A stretch of DNA of 64,000 nucleotides, from positions 11,495,278-11,559,277 of the forward strand of contig CAIIXF020000008.1 of assembly GCA_903813345.2 (NCBI GenBank), read 5' to 3'. Positions 1 to 11,100 of the stretch are shown here, piece after piece. The stretch comes from Owenia fusiformis. Its lineage: Eukaryota > Annelida > Polychaeta > Sabellida > Oweniidae. Below the pieces are notes generated by a model that was given only the letters and a program-made list of their open reading frames with translations, did not search any database and was not told the origin of the DNA. Position numbers and translations under genes: made by a program. Position 1 is the stretch's first letter, and each line of letters starts with the position of its first letter.

Positions 1-275
1 GATCTTGAGATAATATTATAATATGGCACTACAGTATTTAACAAACATGAATCAGAACGAAGATAGACTATTGAATTAATTTCAAGGGTGTATCCAGAAA
101 TCTTCAAAGGGGTGTGTGATTGTTTGGGGTTTGCATCAGTACAATCAAAGCGAACCCAAAGAGGGGAGTTCACCTCTCAATTTTTTTATTTGTATATGGT
201 GCATTCTGAGCATTTTAAACTATAATTTATTTTTTTGTGCGGGTTGGAGAGTGCTTTTCTCCCCCCTGACTTTGA

Positions 276-453
276 CAGTGGCGGATCCAGATATTAACAA
301 GGAGGGGGGGGGGGCAAATTTTGAGTCTGGAAAAAAAAATTGGGGCCCCTGGGAATGTTTACACCAAATTCAGCATTACATGTAGGTGGCTCCAAAATTA
401 TTTTGGCAAAAATATTCGCACCCCTCCTGTCAAATCCTGGCTACGCCACTGCC
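276..453. mobile_element. Short inverted-repeat element (MITE-like)
   Basis: The ends CAGTGGCGGATCCAG and CTGGCTACGCCACTG are inverted copies with two mismatches over 15 bases. The interior holds a long G-run and no open frame. The termini look like the CAGTGGCGTAGCCAG-type ends of common invertebrate non-autonomous DNA transposons; that family link is from memory. Confidence 0.6.
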
Positions 454-1196
454 TAAGCCATGTTAGAATTGACATGATCTGATGGAGAAAACTCTGAAAA
501 CTGTTCAAAAAACCATTGAGCAGGATTACTGAATGCACATGCAGATGCGCTGGACAGAAACCCTTCTTGTTTTTTTCAGATAATTTGCAAAGACATGAAT
601 TTTTGAATGATTGTCTTTGTGGCTGAATAAATAGATGTCACCCTTGTTTATTTTTGTTTTGGTTGGGCCAGACTGCCATGTTATAAACTTACAATAGGCC
701 TAGTCAATTCATTGGTTGAATCTGTCTGAATCTTGAATGGCATACTATGGGATGACACTATCAATATACATATTGTGATTAATTCATTGCTGGCCAAAGC
801 TATTTTTGGAGATTTTCTGCTGATGACTGGCAATTTTGATGGAAAATTAAGCAAAATTGCATGTTTTCACATTCTGACATTAGCATAAAATAGACTGTAT
901 CAACACCCTACTGCCCTATGCGCTAAGTTATATGCCATTTTGGAGCCAATGACAAAATACTCCCCTCATGACCACTAGAATATTTGATAAGATAACTGGT
1001 ACAGATTATGTGACAATTACTGGACAGCACCCCAAGGTTGGTCACATATGATTATGATGTCATAGACGAAATATCTCGGGGTTGGTCAGCAATGAAGTTT
1101 GATTGTCAAACAATGAACCAAGGTTTAACATTGCATCAATAGAGATTTACTGGTAGATCAAGTTGAAAAGTCATGGAAAATTATTTAAAAACTGTA
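454..1196. other. No gene seen
   Basis: AT-rich sequence with many stops in all frames. I see no exon-like frame, RNA gene or clear repeat structure. Confidence 0.6.
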
Positions 1197-2287
1197 CGAG
1201 GGGTGATCCAAAAGTCTTGGACGCCCCGCTCTAACTTTGCTATTTTATAATGTAATTCCACGAAACTTTCAGATAATAAAGATCAACATCTTAACAACTT
1301 TGTGTATAAGTTTCAACAGAAAATAATATATTTTAGCTTTTTTGTAAAGATTGTTTAACACTGGGTCCCTGCCACCCGGAACGGTATTTAAATATAGCAA
1401 ATCACATCACAACTGTTATAATATGGCAAATACTTTAGGTGCGGGTGCACAACCTAACACCAGTCATTTTATGAGAGAATTTCCAATTTTCAATCTGAGT
1501 GTCATCTGCCATCATCATCTTCACATGTTAAGACCTACTTTTCAACATATTTTCCACGAATTTGAACCCATCCTTCATACCGCTTTACCAATGAATGGAA
1601 GACATTTATTAAACCGCCATTCCTTATGTGATACAAATGCTGCTGGAGTGCCACTCTAAACCTCATCCAATGAGTAAAAAAACATTTTCTTTCAAACCTC
1701 CTTTCAACTTCGAGAAAAGGAAGAAAATCACACGGAGCCATATCTAGACTGTATTGTGCATATGGTAGCTGCTAAAGGTCAATAATAGTGAAAATATCTT
1801 GTAGTATTCTTTGTTCCATTTTGATTTCTTTCATGTTCTGCATTTCAGCAGCCATTTTGGAGCAAAAATGATACCAGAATGAGGGTTGCTTGTCTGATGT
1901 CATTTTCTTAGAATTTGACATATATGATCATTGTCATGTGACATTATAATTAAAACACAATTAATTGGTTGCATAGTAAGAAAGGAAGTAAACTAGCATG
2001 GTTTAACATTCACAATTCAAAGAAAGACAGTGGTCAAGACTTGCGAAACAAGTCAAATGGCGGCATTATTTAAGGCAGAAAGTTGTCATGTGTGAATACC
2101 GTTCCGGGTGGCAGGGTCCCCATATTAAAAACTGTCTAGAAATCTACATAAAACATATCATTTCTCCATGAAATTAATACACAAAGTAGTTCGGTTGTTG
2201 GTCTTTATTATTGGAAAGTTTAAAGTAATTTCATCAAAAGCCAACAAAATTAGAGCAGGGCGTCCAAGACTTTTGGATCACCCCTCG
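1197..2287 (-). mobile_element. Deleted mariner-family transposon with long inverted ends
   Basis: The element begins CGAGGGGTGATCCAAAAGT and ends with the inverted copy, flanked on both sides by TA, the usual Tc1/mariner target duplication. The similarity between ends continues about 190 bp inward, including a shared block around CCACCCGGAACGGTATT near 1372-1388 and 2097-2113. Only the C-terminal part of a transposase lies inside, on the minus strand, so the N-terminal part and most of the catalytic domain are lost. It cannot be autonomous. Confidence 0.75.
1535..1765 (-). pseudogene. Mariner transposase, C-terminal remnant
   Basis: The minus-strand frame reads YSLDMAPCDF, matching the mariner signature YSPDLAPCDF that carries the third catalytic aspartate. 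A diverged tail of about 65 residues follows and ends in GKYVEK, as mariner transposases typically end. Everything upstream of the signature is absent or decayed. The YSLDMAPCDF signature together with the TA-flanked inverted ends makes the family call fairly safe. Confidence 0.7.
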
Positions 2288-2337
2288 TATAAATTAAAGT
2301 TATTATTGTGATAAACTTTTTACTGAATTCAATTACA

Positions 2338-2784
2338 TACTGTAAAATGGGTATTGTTAGCGAGGGGTAGTTGTTAGCGATCGCTATAGTTTCGCTAAAA
2401 ATTCAATTCGCTAAAATAAACCGGGGCTAAAATAAACCGGGCGCTAAAATTTGCAAATTCCCGGGAAACTACATGAATACTAGTATTTAAGGAGCTTTTC
2501 GTTCAGTGCTCGACTTCCGGTTTGTAATTTGAGATTAGTTTGGACCAAAAAATCAACGATTTTGTGATTAGTCAGATGAGATTACAGTAATTTGGACCAA
2601 TACCATATGCGTTAGAAGTCTTACATTTTGATAATTCCTCTGTCATATCCGTTATTCATTCTTCTGCCATAATTTGATTTTTTAAAGATTAATCTTCATT
2701 TCGCTAAAATTTCCCGCGCTAAAACCCCCTAAAATTGAAAAATCGCTAAAATTCCCCGGTGTCAAAATTACCCGTTTTACAGTA
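2338..2784. mobile_element. MITE with TACTGTAAAA ends (copy 1)
   Basis: Terminal inverted repeats TACTGTAAAATGGGTA and TACCCGTTTTACAGTA enclose sequence rich in CGCTAAAA/TTTTAGCG motifs. A second copy lies in opposite orientation at 57023-57464 and shares the ends, the internal GCGATCGCTA block and the CCGGAAGTCGAGCACTGAACG stretch in inverted form. No coding capacity. Confidence 0.75.
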
Positions 2785-3007
2785 TGCTATTAAAAAAGAA
2801 GGAAATGTAAGTCATGAGAGCTTTAATGTGCAAATCTCTTATAAACTCACGAAAAAAACGAGAATTCGAGAGATTTCAAAGCTTGAGGAAACTCCTCTAT
2901 TCCCAAATTCTCCATATTAAACAGCCGCCAAATGCTGAAATGGAGGGTTTGCTCAGTAGCTTTGAGATGTCATTGAAGTCTTGTTTTGAATTAGATTTTA
3001 GAAGATC

Positions 3008-3491
3008 TACCGGATTTTCTCGCATATAAGCCCTGGGCGTATAACTGAAAGAAGGGATAATTTCGTCTGTTATTTTACCTCTTATTTTTCGCCCATGGGC
3101 GTATAAGTGTACTACTTTCGATTTTTGGCCCAGTGGGCGTAAAGGTGAGAATCACCCATCTTCCTCAAAGACTATCGTACCTACTGTTGTAGTCCTACCG
3201 CATGTTTTGTAAGAATTATAAAGGAAATGTCACCTACAACCTTGGACTTAATGTTGAAACAAAGTAACCACAGAACGATCCACCACTGCCACTTACGGCA
3301 CAGCGTTGAACTTGATGTTGAAACAAAGTAACGACAGAACGATCTGCCAGTGACAAAATACTCTCGAATTTATTGAAAAAAATCAATAAATAGTCATTTT
3401 TTATAGGCCCATGGGCGTATAAGCGTACTACATTCGATTTTTGGCCCATGGGCCTAAATTTAGGGGGGCGTATATGCGAGAAAATCCGGTA
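3008..3491. mobile_element. MITE with perfect 21-bp inverted ends
   Basis: A 21-bp end starting TACCGGATTTTCTCGCATA at 3008-3028 is repeated perfectly in inverted form at 3471-3491. The interior has several diverged copies of a GGGCGTATAAG / CGATTTTTGGCCCA motif and no ORF that looks real. Confidence 0.75.
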
Positions 3492-4413
3492 CTTACAATG
3501 AACACATTTTAGTGGCTCCAGAGGTGTTCACTGTACAAAGGTTTTACTTTGTATATAAATGTTTTCCACCTATCCCACTTGAAACTACTCTGTTTATTTT
3601 GGGGAAATTGTGAAAATAATAAACAACATAGTATTAATAATGTGAATTACCATCATTGTTATTTTTTATTAAACCTAAAATCAATTGGTATACACATTGG
3701 TGTAGATTGAAGAACAGTTTCTTATCCATATGATACAACACTAAGATGACGAAGTATCGAGGACTTAAATTTTTTTCATATCCATTGATGTATAATTGCA
3801 TAACATTATGATGTCATATGTCGCTCGACAAAATACATGATTGATAGGCTTATTATAGAGTGATCCAAGAGAGGTGATATATCATTCACACATAGCTAGG
3901 CAAGATAGCTGCTTCATTCCACTCAGGCGTTGTTTCATAAACTTTTCATTCCCGCTGCGCGGCCATGCAAAGGTTTGGAAACAACACCTTCATGGTATGA
4001 TTCAGCAAACAATGCATTGAGTCTTGGGCTTAAATTCTTTAATTAATCCATTTATCAATTCGTTGTTACTTGTAGTAGTTAGGAGTAAATGTAATCCTTT
4101 GTAGCCTTTGGGACATCAGCATAATCAAATAATTTGACGTTAATCCTATTCCTATAGCCCACTGTAATATAATCCATATAAAACAAGTGTTGAATTGCAT
4201 CATATTTTTGTCAAATGTTAAAAAGTACATGTACTTGAGATGAAAAGGTTGCACATGTAATATTATCATGCTTCTTCTTCAACTGCAGTCATTGCTGTGA
4301 ATCGATAATGTAGGTTATAACTTCATGCTGAATCTGAGTGCCAGTTGCAGTGTCCAATTTTCCTTATCATGCGATCATAAAATATGGCCATCCTATGATT
4401 GAAATATTGTAAT
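3492..4413. other. Non-coding, downstream of TIMM8
   Basis: AT-rich sequence with no exon-like frame. It includes the presumed 3' UTR and downstream flank of TIMM8 (minus strand). No strong AATAAA was seen close to the TIMM8 stop; an ATTAAA lies in minus sense near 4038-4043 as a weak candidate. Confidence 0.5.
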
Positions 4414-4743
4414 TCATTGTTTGTCAAAAAAACTTCCGAAACTTCTTGATCCTGACGATTGTCCTATTGGCGCATTTGTGCTAATCTCGCTTGTGTTTGA
4501 AGATTTCATTGAACTATTAACTGTTTGACCGATGCGACCCATAATAAATTTACTTGTATCCATGAGTCTTTCTACACAGTTCACAAAACAAGTTTCAGTT
4601 TTTCTGTCTAACTTTTGACCAGGATATCCCATGCACGTTTCCCAACACTGGTCAGTCATCGCAGAGACTAATTCAGCAGCTTGTTGTTTTTGCGTTTCCG
4701 CTTGAATAAACTGCGCCATTTGTGGATCCATTTGGCCTGCCAT
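4414..4743 (-). CDS. TIMM8: TIMM8, small Tim chaperone of the mitochondrial intermembrane space
   Basis: Encodes 109 residues on one uninterrupted exon. The twin CX3C motif is present as CWETC (Cys33/Cys37) and CFVNC (Cys52/Cys56), separated by 14 residues, as in small Tim proteins. The preceding DPQMAQFIQAETQKQ matches the Tim8/DDP1 helix (DPQLQHFIEVETQKQ in human TIMM8A), which separates it from Tim9, Tim10 and Tim13. Family role: with Tim13 it forms a hexameric chaperone that escorts hydrophobic precursors to the inner-membrane insertase. The start is MAGQMDPQ at 4743; a second in-frame ATG (MDPQ) is at 4731. The tail after about residue 70 is serine-rich and longer than usual (human protein about 97 aa). 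It is head to head with RAP1. A retrocopy origin cannot be excluded because there is no intron, but the frame is intact. Confidence 0.93.
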   Translation of the reverse strand: MAGQMDPQMAQFIQAETQKQQAAELVSAMTDQCWETCMGYPGQKLDRKTETCFVNCVERLMDTSKFIMGRIGQTVNSSMKSSNTSEISTNAPIGQSSGSRSFGSFFDKQ

Positions 4744-5061
4744 TGTCACGTTATCCTTATGTCACCTTCAGAAAGAAGTGACACTCGAAAGAACCGAATA
4801 AATGGAGATTTGATGTAAAATTGGAACTTTGCACAAAATTTTAAGTTGACCTTGACCTTGAAGCTTGCTTTGAAATATAGCCTCGGAGAATAAAAATGTA
4901 ATCAATGTAGTGATAATAAAAATATATCAATCACTTCAAACTTTTCAACAATTCAAGAATTAATGTTTATCATGTATATTCTCGGATAGATTAACTTTAT
5001 CAACCAATAATCAGGCTTAATTGCAGTTTATGAATATGGCGGGAAAGTTCATTTCAAAAAC
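4744..5061. promoter_or_regulatory. Shared (bidirectional) promoter interval of TIMM8 and RAP1
   Basis: The start codons of TIMM8 (minus) and RAP1 (plus) are separated by only 318 bp, so both transcription starts must fall in or near this interval unless upstream non-coding exons exist. A CCAAT pentamer occurs at 5004-5008, about 55 bp before the RAP1 ATG, and a tandem TGACCTTGACCTTGA motif is at 4847-4861. No convincing TATA box was identified. Bidirectional use is inferred from geometry only. Confidence 0.6.
4847..4861 (-). promoter_or_regulatory. Tandem ERR-type nuclear-receptor half sites
   Basis: Read toward TIMM8 the sequence is TCAAGGTCAAGGTCA: two overlapping TCAAGGTCA sites, the extended half site bound by estrogen-related receptors and other monomeric nuclear receptors. 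It lies about 105 bp upstream of the TIMM8 start. ERR is an established regulator of nuclear genes for mitochondrial proteins, so the location makes sense. Binding itself is not shown by the sequence. Confidence 0.45.
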
Positions 5062-5172
5062 ATGGCGGAAATGTCACACAGCGATTACTTATTTACTCGT
5101 GAAGATGGGGGCTCTTTATGCTTCCATTTAGGCCCAAGTGAAGAAAGGAAGAGATTAGCCCCTCTGATAAGG
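5062..5172 (+). CDS. TERF2IP: RAP1 exon 1 (BRCT start)
   Basis: Residues 1-37, beginning MAEMSHSDYLFTREDGGS, comparable to human STLFVRDDGSSMSFYV. The donor is AGG|GTATGT in phase 0. A second in-frame ATG lies three codons downstream. An upstream ATG at 5030 is in another frame. Confidence 0.9.
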
Positions 5173-8100
5173 GTATGTTCTATTTGTATAAGAACTTAAT
5201 TTGCATGAAACACTGCATTATTATGAGAAATTTGGCATCTAAGTTTGAAATATTGAATTGTAACATATTATCGCCCAAACAAATTTTGCTTTGCAAGGTA
5301 AGGAGGTGTTTTGAGTTTTCTCGTCGGCCCCAAGGAGGATTGACTCACAGAGTTCATTCTCAATATTTTGCCATATTCATTCCAACATATCAATCCCAAG
5401 TTTTGGTCATTTCCAAACACACAAGAAGTGACTGAAGTATTAGTTCAATTTGATTGGGTGATTGTGAATTTATACAGTCAAAACAGAAATGTTTGTGACT
5501 ACTTTGAATTTAAAAAATAAGCAATCAAATGACCATATTGAAACAGTTTATGTAAAAATAGAAACATTTATATTTATCCTAACTTTTGTTTATTTTAGTT
5601 TGTTTCGTAGTTTAGCTATCATATCTGTATAAAATAAACATGGCAGAGAACCATCAAAATATAAAAGGCCACAGATATGATAGCTAAACTACAAAACAAA
5701 CGAGAATGTACAAAAGTTAGGACATTTATAAATGTTTCTATTTTTACATATTCTGTTTCAATATGGTCCTTTAATTGCTTATTTTTAGATTCAAAGTAGT
5801 TCCAAACATTTACAATTTTACTGTCAAGTGAAGTAGACAAAGACTACATAATGAATAGAGGGGTCAATAGAAATATATCATTCCACACAGTATCCATGTT
5901 GTATGACACTAGTCGTGCTCAGAATTCCATCATACTGCAGTGATCATTGAATTCACTTTGCCTTTACTGGCTCTATCTTCTGTACTAAAATCATCACTCA
6001 GGATGAATCACTCACTGATCAGATTGTTGTAAATGATGTTGGCAAATACATATGCTGGTATAAAGATTGATTTGAAGAAAACTTAACTTGAAAGACTATT
6101 AGAATCATTATAATAAGATCAACACTTCAAGCACTTCAAGGGTAAGTTTTAACTGCCAACATTGAAAATGAATGTATAAATTTTCCATTTTGGTCCTAAT
6201 GCCTTTATAGCCCAGAACACTGGTCTTGTGAGGTGTTGTGAGTTCAATCCACCCTGGAGGCTGATTATTTCTTCATTATTTTTTTGTCAATTTAATTTGC
6301 CATTTTTGTGGCACATATTATTTATTTGGCAACCCTAACCTTCAGACAGTTAGAATTGTGCTAAATAAATGATCTAGGTTGATTATGAAGGATTGCTCAA
6401 CCGTCCTCAGTATTCTGGACTCTGGAGAGAGAAATCTTAATGGTTTATGTATCCAGCGTCAATTTTGAAGATAGAATAATAAAAATTCGGCATATATCGG
6501 GAAATCTTAATTGATAGATTTGTTTTATTTCCAGCATGGTGGAGGTGAGATATCTGGAAAGCTTAGGGCAGATTCTATAAAGTAAGTTCTGCATATTCAC
6601 AAATAGCAATGTAAAAAACCATCAACATTAATTAACTAGCTATGAGGAGGGGGAGGGGGTCAGGTACTGCATCACCAGTGTTTCATAGACATATTTTCAG
6701 ACATTTCTTTGAACTTGAACTGTGAAAAGAATGTCTAACAAAAGTGAAATATATTCTTTGATTTAAGCTTTGTCTTGGCTTAATTGTAACTCGAGACAGT
6801 TTTGTATTTTCTTCACAGTACAGGGTGTCCTGAAAGTATGGGGCCCCCCCTAGGCAGACATATACCAGTGTCGTCATAGTATGTGTCATATATCATTTTA
6901 AAGCTTATCCAAAGTTACATTAATTCACCAAGTATCATGGTTCAACTCTCAAATGTGAAAAAATTACAGGCATTTCAATATTTAGTGTTTGGTCAAAATT
7001 AAGTTCAATTTTACACCAAATCACTAGTCAATGTGTCCTCCTGGGCCATCTTAACAGCAGCAATTCTTTTTGGGTCAGGTGGATAATGAGTTGGAAAAAG
7101 AGAACAGTGAGGGTAGAAACTCAAAGGAAACTCTTCTAAAGTGCCTTAGCAGGTTTTAAGAGGGTTATAAAATTCCACACCCCTATTTGAAGGGCTTTTA
7201 AGGTCATATTTGAAAATAATTGTGGCTGTTAACATGTCCAAGGGGGGAATCATTGACTCGTAATGTGGTGTAAAATTGAACTTTATTTTGATAAAACACT
7301 AACTTTTGAAATGACTTTAACTTTTTCCCATTTGGGAGTTAAACCATGATACTTGGCGAATCAATGTAACTTTGGATAAGCTTTAAAATGATATATGACA
7401 CATACTATGAGGACACTGGAATATGTCTGCCTAGGGGGGGCCCCATACTTTCGGGACACCCTGTATATATCAGGGGCATGGGTAGCATGGAAATACTTTC
7501 AAAATTCTGGCTACCCATGCCCCTGAGATATACTATGAAGAAAATACAAATCTGTCTTGAGTTACAAAACAAGTACATGGCAATGTATGTTCAAAATGTA
7601 CATGTGCATTAAATTATCTGATGTATGTCAAATCTTAATATCCATCAAACTTCTACATTTTATAACCATCAAACTTCTACATTTTATATCCATCAAACTT
7701 CTACATTTTATATCCATGAAACTTCTACATTTTATATCCATGAAACTTCTACATTTCATATCCATGAAACTTCTATATTTTATGGGAGGTCAAATCTCTA
7801 ATCATTTTGACAAATATATTATCAAGGGATGAGAGCGATTATAGTATCTGTATTATTTAAATCTGTTATAATGGTCATTCAGACATAGATATACATATCA
7901 CTCCCCCCAGTTTTCTGCAAGTTAAAATGCTCAATTCTGCAAGTGAAATTAGTGAATTCTGCAAGAAGAAAGGGCTAATTCTGCAGAAATTCCGCGGATA
8001 TTCGCGGCATTTTTTTATATAATATAAATAACTGTTATTAATTTATGTCTTTGTTTAACTTTCTGACGAGAACCGAAAGAAAAACTAATGGTTTTCGAAC

Positions 8101-11100
8101 CAGTAAACGGGAAAATATCGTGATAATCAGGTAGTCAGTCACTACATACATGCTGCCATCTAACGGCAGAAATCAAACGATGGCGTTTAGAATTTTCACT
8201 TCGCATAATTTGGGTTATTTCTGCAAGGGATTTGACTGAAAACGTGTCAAATTGTTACAGGTAAGACTGACTTTTTAAACTTTTGGAAAATATATGGATT
8301 CTGCGGAAAATTCCACGGAAATTGACCAAAATAGTTGATTCTGCAATTCCGCGGGCAGAGGCAAATTCCGTCCGCGCTCTGCAAACACGGAATCCTGGGG
8401 GCAGTGACATATTTATCCTACACTTAGTCTACTAAATGTATAATAACATTAAAAAATAAATTTGATATTTATTGGCAAAATGAATATCCGGAGGATATCG
8501 TAACGATATACTCCGGGCGGAGGATATCGTGACGATATACTCCGGAAAACCCAATATGCGGAGAATATTGTGACGATATACTCCGCTTGTTGATTTCCCA
8601 CCAAATTGACTCTATTTGGCATGGAATTCATTTTGCAATGATAGTATACATTTAGTACACTCCTTGTAAGTGTAGGATAATAAGAACATCCTATGATTTT
8701 TTTCAGAATATCATTTTAATCTACTCGGTGATATTGATATAATATGCACTCGTTCGCTTCGCTCTCTCGTGCAGATATCAATATCACCTCGTAGATAAAA
8801 ATGATATTCCTCAAAATCATAGGATATCCTATAAATGTTACAACATTGATATGTAATATGAAACAACAATTTTCTAATGCATTTTGATTATGCTGATACT
8901 AACTTGTATTAGTAATAAATGGCAGTAAAGATTACATGTACTAAATTTATTAAAGTTAACTTAATGAACAAATTAGTTTACAAATATTATGAATCAATGT
9001 TTGTACAGTGAAATCTGAATTGAACAAAACCTTTACAAAATGCATGTTACTGTAGGTTGATTCTACCTGGTTCTACAGCAAGTGATGATGGCTTTGTACT
9101 CTCTACTTATATAGATGACTGTGTGGAGAAGAATCACCTACTACCTATGGAGAAATACAGGTATACTGTACATTATATCAAACATTAAGTAATTAAGTAA
9201 TTAAGGATGCAGTACCAGGTCAGCGTAAAAAAAGTTCCAGACATTAAATTTTGCTCATATTTTTTACAATGTATCACTATGATGTTATCATCATCCAAGT
9301 GCAATATGAAGAGGATTGACCGTCTGGTAATTACAAAATAAAAGAATTATTTTACCAACCCAAAATGAATCTTTTTACTTTTTTGAGTTTTCAATAGAGT
9401 TGGCACCTTTCGACCCTGGTTTTCGCATCCACTAATTGCGACTCAAGAACAAGTTTTCCCATAAAAGTGAAAGGGATAAAATATGCTGGATAAAATGTTT
9501 GCATTTTAATTATTTTCTGGAAACACCATTATCGAAATAAACTATAATTTTTGAATAAGACTAAATGTGAAAATGGCGTTCTTGGGAGCTAGCTTTCTCA
9601 AACCGGAAGTCAAACCTGCGCAAACAGACGTGAAAACCGACCCGGTACTGCATCCTTAAGCAATTAAGTAAGAAAAATAAAAGTTCATGAAAAGCTTGCT
9701 TTATGGATTCAGCTATGACTTTTTATTATTGTTCAATAATTATGTGAGCACAGAACATTTCTAAGAGTGGACGAAAAAGTTTGAAAGCATACATCCTGAA
9801 AGTTTTTTCAAGTGTACAGTAGTTGTATGCTCCTCTTTGTGTTGACAGTAGATACTCTAATTTCAGTGTGGATAAGAATGAAGTGGCACGTGATAATGAT
9901 GATGACTTAGAACCAGCAAATTACATAGTGCAGGCTCCTTCGAGCAAGAGTAAAACTGGGTTAGTATTAATTCAGCCTTATAAAGAAAGAAAGCACAAAT
10001 GCAAATGAATTTTAATATGTCATTCTAAACAGTCTACACAGTAAACCATTTAGTCACTTAAAGCAGCTACAAAAACTGACAAGATGAGATGCGAATAACT
10101 TTCTTAAAAATCCAAACGTTCCGAATTTATCTCACATCAATCTTTTCTTCTGCTATGTTACACTCTCTATTCTTTGTGCTTTCACTTGAGACTCAAGAGT
10201 TCAATTCACTAATTGGCAAAAGAAACATATTTCCATTCTTTCAGCCGGAGAGCTTACCTGTTATCAGAAGACATCAACATTATAAAGTTCATTTGTGAGG
10301 AGCATAGTCACAATGAAGTGCGCGGTAATGCCATCTGGAAGAAAATGCAGAAACTTGAGGTATATAATTATATTAACTTTCCATTGAAGATAGGTCTCCT
10401 CTGAACCCTGGGGTATTCCCCTTCTTGGGAGAGACCCAATTGGATAACACACTCAGTAAAACGTCCCTAGAACTTTGCTAAAACAAATGACAATTGAGAA
10501 AATATATGTTCAAACAATATGTACATGTTGTATATGTACAAGGACCAAAGGACCAAGGGTAAATTATAGTAATGGAAAAACATATAATGGCGGGATATCA
10601 TTTGATCACGGTCTTCACATGTTCAATTTTTACCAACTATGTTGTTATCATTTCATTTTACAGATCACCAAGCATCCATGGCAATCAATGAGAGATAGGT
10701 ACATGAAGAAAATATTGCCAAACATCAGTTCATACAGGATTAAGTCACAATGGATGTCTTTACTTACCAACATGCGTGAGGGAACTAAAATAAATGATGG
10801 TAATGCTTAATGTGTGAATAATTGAGATAGCAGTTGTATACTGAACATGCACACCAGGGGAAGCTTGCAATAGGCAGTTTCCCCCTGTTTTTACCAAGTT
10901 GCTTTTTCCATGTTAAAATGTAATTTCAAACTGTATTATTTGTCAAATATGCTTTGTTTATAATGAGAACGCACCGCGTCTTGCATGGCATAAACTAATA
11001 AGTAAATATCAGAGTTGGTAAAAGACCGTAATAAAAAATGGAATGAAATGTGCAATATGGGTCATCCGAGAGACGCCAATAATGAGTATCGAATTAGATA

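Noticed and set aside
303-313. G-run as a G-quadruplex or telomeric signal
   Set aside because: Single homopolymer run inside a MITE; no TTAGGG array found.
1351-1659. 102-codon plus-strand ORF
   Set aside because: Lies across the inverted end and opposite to the mariner transposase remnant; no homology of its own.
5030-5060. Upstream ATG as the RAP1 start
   Set aside because: It is in a different frame from the BRCT exon; the ATG at 5062 gives MAEMSHSDYLF matching the family start.
7557-7832. 91-codon ORF with a repeating KLLHFIS motif
   Set aside because: Produced by the 24-bp tandem repeat; a period divisible by three keeps the frame open.
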